A stretch of DNA of 8,489 bases from Acidobacteria bacterium AH-259-L09 (GCA_027717875.1 JALLOL010000100.1:1-8489); one strand, 5' to 3'. Positions 1-5,306 are shown, counted from the first letter of the stretch. A program made the numbers and translations. The notes: generated by a model not told the origin, from the sequence alone.

Positions 1-4
1 GGCT

Positions 5-252
5 TGAAGTGGTCCAGCGATCTTCGTGATCCCGATTTTCTCGCTGCAGCGTACCATAGAGAGTGACAAATCGCTGCAAATTATAGTCCCGAACGGCTGC
101 ACGCAAGGGCGGTCCAGGAAAGCGTGGTTTTTGGGTTGGCATCGTGCTCTCTGAGTTTTTCATTATGAACTCACGGAGAGACACGATAACATCAACATTA
201 TCAGCGGCTTGCTCTCGGTCGACTCAGACCGAAAAATCGCTGAACCACTTCA
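5..252 (-). mobile_element. Short IS deletion derivative (MITE-like) inside an XRE gene
   Basis: The ends are near-perfect inverted repeats: TGAAGTGGTCCAGCGAT at 5-21 and its complement, with one mismatch, at 236-252. Read on the minus strand from 252, the first 120 or so bases align with the left end of the IS that starts at 1435. Shared parts include a TGATAATG motif (203 on minus; 1484 on plus), a GTGTCTCT stretch and the transposase start (ATG at 163 on minus, then MKNSEST and MPTQKP). Past roughly codon 13 the resemblance stops, and the remaining 110 bases are unrelated to the visible IS sequence. It therefore looks like a non-autonomous derivative moved in trans by a related transposase. 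The exact termini are uncertain by a few bases, because a possible CTT target duplication (3-5 and 248-250) overlaps the inverted repeats. Confidence 0.6.
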
Positions 253-526
253 CCCCACTTATGTAGGAGGCATTGAGCGAGCAGAACGGAACATCTCCCT
301 GGAAAGTTTAGCCAAATTATCAGAAGCGCTCAGTGTCACCTTGGCAGAGTTGTTTGAGTTCCCGCCACCGAAAGGCGAAGAAGAGGCGGATCTTCTGCGA
401 CTAAAAATCAAACAGCGCATTGCCAAGCAGGACGAAATGACGTTGAGCTTCCTCTTAGCACTTCAGGAGAACCTCCTTAGGTTCAAAGACGAGCTTCTTG
501 GCACGGGAGGGAAAAATAAGAATTGA
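253..526 (+). pseudogene. XRE-family HTH regulator, 3' fragment
   Basis: This is the C-terminal part of a small Cro/C1-type DNA-binding protein. The sequence PTYVGGIERAERNISLE followed by LAKLSEALSVTLAELF is the recognition helix and the two following helices of the HTH_3 fold. A hydrophilic tail of about 50 residues then ends at TGA (524-526). The first two helices are missing: upstream the frame runs into the IS derivative at 5-252, so the open frame that can be extended to a TTG at 209 is chimeric. Joining positions 1-5 directly to 251 gives codons for GLHPTYVGG, the usual family sequence at this point, so the 5' half probably lies left of the window. The protein is probably not functional as a DNA binder. 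It could have been a phage repressor or a restriction or toxin-antitoxin controller; nothing here decides which. Confidence 0.7.
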
Positions 527-703
527 GAAACCCTGCATCTGAACTCCCAGTGCAGCCCCGGGATCCAGAGCTCGCGGGTAATATCAGAACACCTAACATA
601 GGCCCTTTGAGTAGACACCGGAGTCACTACACTTTCTAGAAACAGCACGAGAAAAAGCCCAGTCCGAAGACTGGGCTTGAACCCTTTACTCCTGAAAGCG
701 GAT
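527..703. other. Gap between convergent genes
   Basis: This 177-base stretch between two convergent reading frames contains the DUF932 terminator (651-678) and a short palindrome, TTTCTAGAAA, at 633-642. I see nothing else in it. Confidence 0.5.
651..678 (-). terminator. Rho-independent terminator of the DUF932 gene
   Basis: On the minus strand a perfect 10-bp stem (678-669 with 664-655, AAGCCCAGTC and GACTGGGCTT) closes on a TTCG tetraloop with the favoured C(UUCG)G closing pair. A TTTTTC run follows directly. It lies 26 bases after the DUF932 stop codon and is in the right orientation for that gene. Confidence 0.9.
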
Positions 704-1434
704 TTAGCGCACAGGGAAAACTTTTTGAAATCCCTGGTTGATGCGTTCGAGTAAGGCAAATGCCACAGCGGCGCTCCGCGTTTCGTGCGTGGCGTAGGCC
801 GTGGCTGTATTGTAGGCTGAGCAGACTGAACCACTGGCTGGAAGCATGTTCTGGATCTGCTGAAGGTGGTAACGGGATACGCCTTCAAAGGCACCGTTAA
901 GTTTCTCTTCTTCGGCAGGCATTTCCATCCAGGCGCGGTAGACTTCCACGATATGGTCAAAGCGAGAAAGATACTGTGCAAGCTGCTGGCCGACTTCCTC
1001 CACTGGAATCTCGCCGGCATGGACAGCCATAAATCCTCCGGCAAACACTCCACCTCCACCGACAGCTAAGTTGGTACAGACGAAATTAAAAGCACCGATG
1101 CTGACCTTGACCCGGGACGTGCCATCATAGGTATTGGCAATCTGCACGCAGGGGCACATCTCATCGCCTGCCGTCAGGGCCTGGCGGAGAGCAGGAAACT
1201 TGAAGATGGCTCGCATCCGGGCACCCTGCCGGTCGACATAGACACCTCGGGGAACAGGCCCCACGTCCAGGCTTCGGACAGCTTCCTGCATGGTATCAAG
1301 CAGGCGTTGGTGCGGGACAAAGGTATAGCGATCGGAAACGACACTTAAAGCTTGTTCAGTATCGTTTCTGACCACGGCCAAGCGATTGGGTAAAGCTTTA
1401 AAGGAACCATCGGGAGCGCAGTATGAGAGGGGAC
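704..1434 (-). pseudogene. DUF932 family protein, N-terminus removed by IS insertion
   Basis: The frame encodes most of a DUF932 domain (phage/plasmid-like protein family, TIGR03299-type). Recognisable segments are NRLAVVRNDTEQALSVVSDR, then an RYTFVPHQ stretch, FNFVCTNLAVGG in the middle, and EVYRAWMEMP and ALLERINQGF near the end. The molecular role of the family is not established; members are common on phages and plasmids. A TTG at 1381 could start a 225-residue product. The frame is open and still family-like upstream (SPLSYCAPDGSFKALPNR) as far as 1434, where the terminal repeat of the next IS begins. The first roughly 60-90 residues of the family are therefore missing and the promoter is lost. 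Stop TAA is at 704-706, followed by a strong terminator. Confidence 0.75.
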
Positions 1435-1524
1435 TGTGCTGGTCCAGCGATTCTTGGGCTGGAGTCGACCAGGAGAAACCCTTTGATAATGTGAATGTTA
1501 TGGTGTCTCTTCACGGAGTTCGCA

Positions 1525-1772
1525 ATGAAACACGCGGAGACGATGCCCACCCCGAAACCCCCAAGAATCCCGCTTCCCAAAACCTGGCCATGCCACGTCA
1601 AGTCCGCCGTCCTACACATCATCTCGCTGGCGCACTTCTCGATCACCTATGCTCGCGGTTGGGCCGCCAACAGCATCAATGCTAAAGTCCGAATAGCTGC
1701 TGAGAATGATCGCTTGCACGAAGAGATCGCCTTGTTGAGAGAAGAACTCCGCATCAAGGACGCACGCATGTG
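1525..1772 (+). pseudogene. Transposase, N-terminal part (interrupted)
   Basis: The ATG at 1525 starts MKHAETMPTPKPPRIPLPK, the N-terminus of an rve-type IS transposase I recognise from planctomycete-like genomes. It continues through RGWAANSINAKVRIAAEND and a leucine-rich helical segment to REELRIKDARM. The codon after ATG (1768-1770) is split: TG at 1771-1772 plus A at 1773 makes a TGA stop created by the insertion. Adding 7421 onward instead gives TGT GGA ATC in the same frame, continuing the protein. The start at 1525 was preferred over the in-frame ATG at 1495 because the related element at 5-252 keeps its ATG at the equivalent place. Confidence 0.8.
1736..1772 (+). repeat. 37-bp direct repeat, left copy
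   Basis: It is identical over 37 bases to 7384-7420 and encodes LREELRIKDARM in the transposase. The two copies bound the 5.6-kb insertion, and the identity stops sharply on both sides. Confidence 0.95.
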
Positions 1773-1820
1773 AAAAACATCTGTTTTTTGGACACTTACC
1801 GCCCTGTACAGCCGTCGATA

Positions 1821-1849
1821 TTGCCATCCTCTTTTTACAAGAGGATAAT
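1821..1849 (+). promoter_or_regulatory. Predicted sigma70 promoter with a dyad in the spacer
   Basis: TTGCCA (1821-1826) and GATAAT (1844-1849) each match the consensus at five of six bases and are 17 bases apart. An inverted repeat with 8-bp arms (ATCCTCTT at 1826-1833 and AAGAGGAT at 1839-1846, 5-base loop) overlaps the spacer and both hexamers, a suitable place for an operator. Transcription would start near 1856, about 50 bases before the ATG at 1906. Confidence 0.6.
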
Positions 1850-1905
1850 AGTGGGCAACTTCGAGCATGCAGAAGCCTACCTGGTACAATAGGAGGAAAT
1901 AACCC

Positions 1906-2559
1906 ATGGGGCGGCATTCACGCAAGGTGTTTGGTGCTTTTCTTCTTGCCCTACTGATGAGTACGCAAACGCTTACTGGCCAGTTCCGTAAGGAAGAGTT
2001 GGTCTATACTCTGACCTTCTCAGGCGAGGTAATTTCGACACCCACTACAGCCAAGGTAATCTCCAAGACGCCCACCACACTCAGCCTTGACAAGCGCATC
2101 ACGCTGGACCTGACTGCTTTTGCCAGATCCCACTTTCCCGCCGGAGAGGGTCTGAATTGCTTTGCACGTGGCATCCCAGACGTAAACGCAAAAGAGGGGT
2201 TTGTCGAGGCATGGGTTGAAGTACAAGACCTAAAGATACCTGGGGATCCATCCCAAGCCATTGTCGTCATCAATTTCATCGGAAGGGACACTGACAAAAC
2301 GATAGATGTTGTGTACCGACTAAAACTGCGTGGCACTAGGACTTGCACCAAATTTCCACAATACTCGAAACAGACATGCACTATTCACCTCGAAGGCTGG
2401 CGTGTGGAGGGGTTTACAGATTGGCAGGAGCCAGCAAGAGTCTTGCTGCCAGGACAGGGCTGCGTAAGTGACCCTAAGACCCTCGTAAGTGACCCTAATG
2501 ATAAGAGATATGACCCACTGAAAAAATACAAGTGGAAAGTTAATACGAGCTGGCGGTGA
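1906..2559 (+). CDS. Secreted protein of unknown function
   Basis: I do not recognise this 217-residue protein. The N-terminus is a clear Sec signal: basic MGRHSRK, then the hydrophobic FGAFLLALLMS, with likely cleavage near residue 25 (after TLTG). No lipobox cysteine is present. The mature part has four cysteines (about 85, 147, 158 and 186), which would suit two disulfide bonds, and alternating hydrophobic stretches that suggest beta structure. Near the C-terminus VSDPKTL is followed by VSDPND, from an in-frame 21-bp duplication. The start is supported by AGGAGG at 1891-1896, nine bases before the ATG, and by a good promoter at 1821-1849. It is the first gene in the 5.6-kb insertion and stands alone. 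Function cannot be inferred. Confidence 0.75.
   Translation: MGRHSRKVFGAFLLALLMSTQTLTGQFRKEELVYTLTFSGEVISTPTTAKVISKTPTTLSLDKRITLDLTAFARSHFPAGEGLNCFARGIPDVNAKEGFVEAWVEVQDLKIPGDPSQAIVVINFIGRDTDKTIDVVYRLKLRGTRTCTKFPQYSKQTCTIHLEGWRVEGFTDWQEPARVLLPGQGCVSDPKTLVSDPNDKRYDPLKKYKWKVNTSWR
2463..2498 (+). repeat. In-frame tandem duplication
   Basis: CGTAAGTGACCCTAA occurs at 2463-2477 and again at 2484-2498, a 21-bp (7-codon) period inside the secreted-protein gene. Confidence 0.85.
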
Positions 2560-2569
2560 ATCCATTCCT

Positions 2570-2586
2570 GGGACAATGATTGTCCC
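2570..2586. promoter_or_regulatory. Perfect palindrome GGGACAAT-G-ATTGTCCC
   Basis: Two 8-bp arms with a single central base lie 10 bases after the stop codon of the secreted-protein gene. The compact symmetry looks more like a dimer binding site than a terminator, since no T-run follows directly (a T-run appears about 20 bases later). Confidence 0.4.
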
Positions 2587-3014
2587 CACTCACCTAGAAA
2601 CTGATCTTTTTTGAACGGTTGCCGGTCAGCTGTTGTGGCGGCGGCTGAGTGATCCCAGACTGATCCCAGGAATCCCAGGTAATTTCCACTTTTAGAGAAA
2701 CATCAAATTAGCGTTGTACACTGCCTATGGCTACTTAACTTAAGCGCTATTGATATCTCCCACCCTACTCCTTTTCCGCATAACAATGGTGTGCAGCAAT
2801 CTTTGTCGCCGTTGCAGTTTTTTCCCCATCCCAGACACCCTCCGAATATATTCTGTATTTCGCTCATTTCTAATCTGCGCGGTCTAATTGGTAGCTCCTT
2901 GTAATGCTGCGATTTCGACCAGAAATCCCATCCCTACCCCATCCCAGACAGTTTTGTCCGATTAAGGGAGGGTTTCACAGGATTCATAAAACGCTGATTT
3001 GATTAGGGTTAAGT

Positions 3015-3073
3015 GGCGGGGCAGAGTGGACGACTTTCGAACCTGGTGCAGAAATAATTTCCCTGCCCCTGCC
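3015..3073. other. Possible structured element
   Basis: GGGGCAG at 3018-3024 pairs with CTGCCCC at 3063-3069. GGC at 3015-3017 pairs with GCC at 3071-3073, leaving one bulged base. The stem would enclose about 38 bases. No known RNA family is recognised. Confidence 0.25.
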
Positions 3074-3111
3074 GCGTGACAATAACGCGACCTGATGGCC
3101 AAGAAACGAGC

Positions 3112-3125
3112 TTTCTACACAGAAA
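3112..3125. repeat. Diverged copy of the TTTCTACGTAGAAA palindrome
   Basis: TTTCTACACAGAAA differs from the perfect palindrome at 3943-3956 in its two central-right bases only. It lies just outside the 3' end of the kinase fragment. Confidence 0.4.
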
Positions 3126-3163
3126 TTACCAGGGCGTGGAGATCAAGAATCGCATCTGCCGAC

Positions 3164-3638
3164 TTACGGACTCACTGACGTGGCAAGTGCGGACCCCAGT
3201 TCCCTAGCTGTGATTTTTCTTTCGGAGGGATCCTCTCTTAGGGCAACAGATAGAGCATTGGCAAATGGAAGTGAGGAATCTACAACTCTCACTGGGCTGA
3301 CATAGGGACTTGAGCGGTTCAATATTTCATAGCCTATCAGTGCCAGAGCGTAAATGTCGGCTTCAGGGCCAACGCTTGCCGCACGAACGGTTTGCTCAGG
3401 GGCCGCGTAGTGACGTGTCCCGATGAACTGTCCCGTGTGTGTCAATGGAGTCGTATCTCGATCAATCAGCACAGCAAGACCGAATCAGCTATCCTCGCTT
3501 TACGGTCTGAATCAATCAGCACATTCGCAGGCTTTAAATCACGATGAACTATTCCGTCTGCATGCAGATATTCCAACCCCTCAACGATGTCCTTATAGAG
3601 GGCAACAAGTTTGGTGCTTCATCAGGGAAGTGTTGTTG
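3164..3638 (-). pseudogene. Ser/Thr protein kinase (Hanks-type) fragment, frameshifted
   Basis: Read on the minus strand, the fragment covers the middle and C-lobe of a kinase domain. In order: [15 protein letters not shown] (helix E region), the catalytic loop HRDLKPAN (3546-3523), [13 protein letters not shown], then the activation segment ending GTRHYAAPEQ and subdomain IX ADIYALALIGYEIL, with the C-lobe end at 3164. At 3481-3486 the DFG codons read GATTCGG. One T is missing compared with GAT TTC GGT, so the frame shifts exactly at the metal-binding motif; reinstating it gives [12 protein letters not shown] and joins the two frames. A second shift is likely near 3605. The ATP-binding N-lobe is absent. 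The gene cannot make an active kinase as written. Such kinases are abundant in Planctomycetota, Acidobacteriota and Actinobacteria. Confidence 0.75.
3610..3638 (+). repeat. 29-bp inverted repeat, left arm
   Basis: It is complementary to 3778-3806 with one mismatch in 29 bases. Weaker similarity continues beyond it with a small gap. Read on the minus strand it can encode [10 protein letters not shown] at the upstream edge of the kinase fragment. Confidence 0.85.
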
Positions 3639-3708
3639 AGTCCTGACCACTCAATGGGCAACCAGGGTGGGGACAGGCTCGAGATTAAGTTCTTGTTCTG
3701 CTTCATAC

Positions 3709-3900
3709 ATGTTTGATGACAGAAAAAGCGGAGGGAATCCAGGCAGAATCATTCATTACGGGGCTGCAGAAGACAATCAACAACACTTCCCTGAAGAAGC
3801 ACCAAAAGCCGCTTGTAACCTCGGTCTCCAGCCTATCCAGAAGTACTGGGAGGAAGAGCTTGACTACAGTAAGTATCAGAACCCTACCACGGGTTTTTAG
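3709..3900 (+). CDS. Doubtful small ORF, 63 residues
   Basis: ATG at 3709 opens a frame ending at TAG (3898-3900), one base before the first palindrome of the repeat cluster. The product is hydrophilic and acidic towards its end (KYWEEELDYSKYQNPTTGF). Codons are rich in G or A at the first position, as in real genes, which favours this frame over the overlapping one starting at 3716. There is no visible Shine-Dalgarno sequence and I recognise no family. It contains QQHFPEEAP, nearly the same as the phrase encoded by the inverted copy at the edge of the kinase fragment. Confidence 0.3.
   Translation: MFDDRKSGGNPGRIIHYGAAEDNQQHFPEEAPKAACNLGLQPIQKYWEEELDYSKYQNPTTGF
3778..3806 (+). repeat. 29-bp inverted repeat, right arm
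   Basis: It is the inverted partner of 3610-3638, separated by 139 bases. The single difference changes the encoded QQHFPDEAP to QQHFPEEAP, a conservative substitution, so both copies may descend from the same coding sequence. Confidence 0.85.
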
Positions 3901-3956
3901 GTTTCTACTGTAGAAACATTGGCTTTCTAGTAGAAACAATTCTTTCTACGTAGAAA
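3901..3956. repeat. Cluster of three phased TTTCTAC palindromes
   Basis: Site 1 is GTTTCTAC-T-GTAGAAAC (3901-3917), site 2 is TTTCTA-G-TAGAAA (3924-3936) and site 3 is the perfect TTTCTACGTAGAAA (3943-3956). Their centres are about 21 and 20 bases apart, two helical turns, so bound dimers would lie on one face of the DNA. The cluster ends 18 bases before the ATG of the replication-initiator remnant. Iterons, a partition site or an operator are all possible. Confidence 0.8.
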
Positions 3957-3974
3957 CTTTTTAGGTGTCTAACA

Positions 3975-4350
3975 ATGAGCCGATACAGCACCATTGAGTG
4001 TTCTATATGGAACGACGATAAATTCCCCTTTGAGCCAGATGATGTAAGACAAAAGTTGGCATCGACCGCTTTATCATTAACTGGCTCAATCGTGCACAGG
4101 ATCGACCACGCGACTGGGCGCAGGCAAAAAGAGAGAAAGCGAGTGAGTCGGCGGGACGTTTATTTCGTGTATGGCAGTCTCTTACGCCGCCGTTGGTTCC
4201 CCAGGAGGAACTGAGCCCCCTTATGGAGCAAACGGTGGAGTCGTGGGTAATCGGGTGTGGTTCGACAAGCTATTGGACGACAACTGGGAGGGTTTCATTT
4301 CTCAGGACGATGATGACGACTTTGAGTCTCAGTGGGAGAGCGTGGAATGA
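3975..4350 (+). pseudogene. Phage-type replication initiator remnant (three frames)
   Basis: The start MSRYSTIECSIWNDDKF resembles the N-terminus of phage replisome-organiser proteins, where an R-x-I-x-x-x-IWND-KF opening is typical. The usual winged-helix region that should follow is missing. From about 4043 plausible coding continues in a second frame (VGIDRFIINWLNRAQD, DWAQAKREKASESAGRLF). From about 4200 it continues in a third frame (PPYGANGGVVGNRVWFDKLL), ending in an acidic tail, DDDDDFESQWESVE, and TGA at 4348-4350. Two frameshifts plus an internal deletion explain this best. The third frame alone could start at ATG 4171 (59 residues). The next gene carries a primase zinc finger, consistent with a replication module. 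Confidence 0.5.
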
Positions 4351-4587
4351 ACTACTTGGGAGGACAGCAGACTCTTTATTACACGCTCGGGCCTTCCGTA
4401 CAAGAAGATCGGCGGCCGGCTCACATTGAAACGCTGTCCCTTTTGCGACGACGAACGATACAAGATTGGCTTGGCTCCGGACAACCCGTGCTTTATCTGC
4501 CAGCACTGTGGTGAGAAGGGGAACCTGTACCAGCTCGCCACCAAACTCGGCTTACGTAGAAACATTTTTTTCTACGTAGAAACGTAA
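4351..4587 (+). pseudogene. Primase-type zinc finger, 5' fragment of a DNA primase
   Basis: The frame contains LPYKKIGGRLTLKRCPFC, then a 17-residue spacer and CQHCGEKGNLYQLATKLG. This is the CX2C-X17-CX2C zinc ribbon at the N-terminus of phage primases (CHC2 type, here with four cysteines), which helps recognise template sites for primer synthesis. The RNA-polymerase and helicase domains that should follow are absent: at 4551 the sequence enters the second palindrome cluster and stops at TAA (4585-4587). No ATG is in this frame. A start at ATG 4347, overlapping the preceding stop as ATGA, would need a frameshift. It is probably the relic of a replication module shared with the preceding gene. 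Confidence 0.55.
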
Positions 4588-4939
4588 GTAGGTTGTGTGA
4601 GATGGTCTCAAGGTAGTGGATTTGCAGCCAACAAGCCGATATTCGCCGCGCAAGGAGGTCTTCCAACGGGCTCGGGTCTGAGCCGAGGATCTCTTTTCTG
4701 AGAGCATTCAACTTGAAGCGAAGTCCTTCTTTGACTAACGGGTTTGTCGCAAATACCTTGACCAGAGAACTTTCAGCCAAATTAGCCACGTTTCCCAGGT
4801 CATCACAGAGCCCTGGTACTTCCTCGAACAAGTCCCGCATCTTCTCTAATGCGTCTGTGTCACCTTGTTCCGCTCGGTCGAATATCTCCAACCTCTGGGC
4901 TCTGGTAAGGGCCGACGTGCGCTTCCCCTTACTTCCCAC
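4493..4939 (-). CDS. Unknown protein with altered C-terminus, second gene of a pair
   Basis: GTG at 4939 is the likely start, because GGAGG (4951-4947) lies seven bases upstream. It overlaps the end of the preceding gene by 11 bases, so this is a translationally coupled pair rather than a frameshift. Recognisable parts are FDRAEQGDTDALEKMRDLF, PGLCDDLGNVANLAESSLVK, GLRFKLNALRKEILG and PSPLEDLLARRISACWLQ. I know this pattern from unannotated proteins of about 150-200 residues in planctomycete-like genomes; no function is established. After ACWLQIHYLETI the sequence loses family character. It reads through the palindromes and antisense to the primase fragment, so the last part is probably foreign and the native C-terminus lost. 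Confidence 0.55.
   Translation of the reverse strand: MGSKGKRTSALTRAQRLEIFDRAEQGDTDALEKMRDLFEEVPGLCDDLGNVANLAESSLVKVFATNPLVKEGLRFKLNALRKEILGSDPSPLEDLLARRISACWLQIHYLETISHNLLTFLRRKKCFYVSRVWWRAGTGSPSHHSAGR
4552..4583. repeat. Second cluster of TTTCTACGTAGAAA palindromes
   Basis: The perfect palindrome TTTCTACGTAGAAA (4569-4582) is preceded, 20 bases centre to centre, by a copy with a degenerate left half (TTACGTAGAAAC, 4552-4563). The cluster lies where the primase fragment (plus) and the gene at 4493-4939 (minus) lose their family-like sequence. Confidence 0.8.
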
Positions 4940-5240
4940 GCTTGCGCCTCCATTCTCCACGATGGTGCCGGTGATAGCCAGCCAGAAGCAAGGACACTCG
5001 GGCGAGACTCTCAACTGCGCCACAGAACTCTTCAAGGGGAACGCTGGCTGACTCAATACGTTGGAACTCAGCTCGCCACGCGGCTTCTTGGGCTTGGCGT
5101 TGGGCTCGGGCCCGGGCATCCGCGGCAGCCGCAAGTTCTCCCACTGGTCCAGCACCTACATACTCACGGATCACGCGCCCCCCGACCTTCCTCGACTGAG
5201 TGTAGTACCGTCCGCCCCTTTGACGTGTTTCCCAGGCCAT
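4929..5240 (-). CDS. Small conserved protein of unknown function
   Basis: This 103-residue protein begins MAWETRQRGGRYYTQSRK, continues VGGRVIREYVGAGPVGELAA, has a charged alanine-rich helical middle (about 40-65) and ends LLAGYHRHHRGEWRRKRGK. The basic, aromatic ends and helical centre are typical of a short family I recall from planctomycete-like and other environmental genomes, often before a protein like its downstream neighbour. The opening strands resemble those preceding integrase-like or DNA-binding modules, but that is not evidence of function. The start is ATG at 5240-5238, with a weak AAAGG-type ribosome site about 12 bases upstream and a promoter at 5298-5306. It looks full length. 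Confidence 0.65.
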   Translation of the reverse strand: MAWETRQRGGRYYTQSRKVGGRVIREYVGAGPVGELAAAADARARAQRQAQEAAWRAEFQRIESASVPLEEFCGAVESLARVSLLLAGYHRHHRGEWRRKRGK

Positions 5241-5280
5241 AGTGTTGTGTTACCTTTTAGCGACTGCCCCGCTTTGAATA

Positions 5281-5306
5281 GTGAACATTTGGTGAACATT
5301 ATAACA
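5281..5306 (-). promoter_or_regulatory. Extended -10 promoter with tandem operator-like repeats
   Basis: On the minus strand TATAAT (5303-5298) is preceded by TG one base upstream, the extended -10 form. The -35 region is poor. Downstream of and overlapping the -10 are two direct copies of GTGAACATT on the plus strand (5281-5289 and 5292-5300), 11 bases apart. A repressor bound there would block initiation. The start point would be near 5291, giving a leader of about 50 bases to the gene starting at 5240. Confidence 0.55.

Larger units (their letters stand above)
1435..1772 (+). mobile_element. IS (DD35E transposase type), left part
   Basis: The left end is placed at 1435 because TGTGCTGGTCCAGCGAT there matches the terminal repeats of the derivative at 5-252, sharing TG then TGGTCCAGCGAT. 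The left ends of the two elements can be aligned for about 115 bases, including a TGATAATGT motif at 1484. The element cuts the DUF932 gene on its left and is itself cut at 1772 by a 5.6-kb insertion. Its remaining part is at 7384-8489; the right end lies outside the window. Confidence 0.65.
2560..3163. other. Gene-free stretch with short repeats
   Basis: About 600 bases hold no supportable gene on either strand. Five ATCCCAG copies occur (2652, 2663, 2672, 2828, 2941), the first three 9-11 bases apart. CCCCATCCCAGACA occurs twice (2824-2837 and 2937-2950). There is a 17-bp palindrome at 2570-2586, a possible long-range stem at 3015-3073 and a degenerate TTTCTAC-type palindrome at 3112-3125. 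It could be a replication or regulatory region; there is no direct evidence for either. Confidence 0.4.

Noticed and set aside
633..642. TTTCTAGAAA as a further member of the palindrome family
   Set aside because: It lacks the central ACGT, lies outside the insertion and is short enough to arise by chance.
463..1059. Long minus-strand frame overlapping the DUF932 gene
   Set aside because: It is a shadow in another frame of the DUF932 gene; its translation has no family-like segments and it crosses the terminator.
3010..3075. tRNA-like element around GGCGGGGCAG and TTCGAA
   Set aside because: A TTCGAA core is present, but the flanking bases do not pair as a T-arm and no cloverleaf can be drawn.
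3901..3956. CRISPR array with Cas12a-like repeats (TTTCTAC...GTAGA)
   Set aside because: The core resembles the Cas12a crRNA stem, but only about 6 bases separate the units, so there is no room for spacers. The sites are near-perfect palindromes, and no cas gene is present.
4929..4945. Frameshift joining the two minus-strand frames into one gene
   Set aside because: A GTG start with GGAGG seven bases upstream sits exactly at the switch and the overlap is only 11 bases, which is better explained as a coupled gene pair.
5143..5152. Another IS terminal repeat (TGGTCCAGC)
   Set aside because: Only nine bases match and they lie within a coding frame (LDQW on the minus strand); no other end features are nearby.
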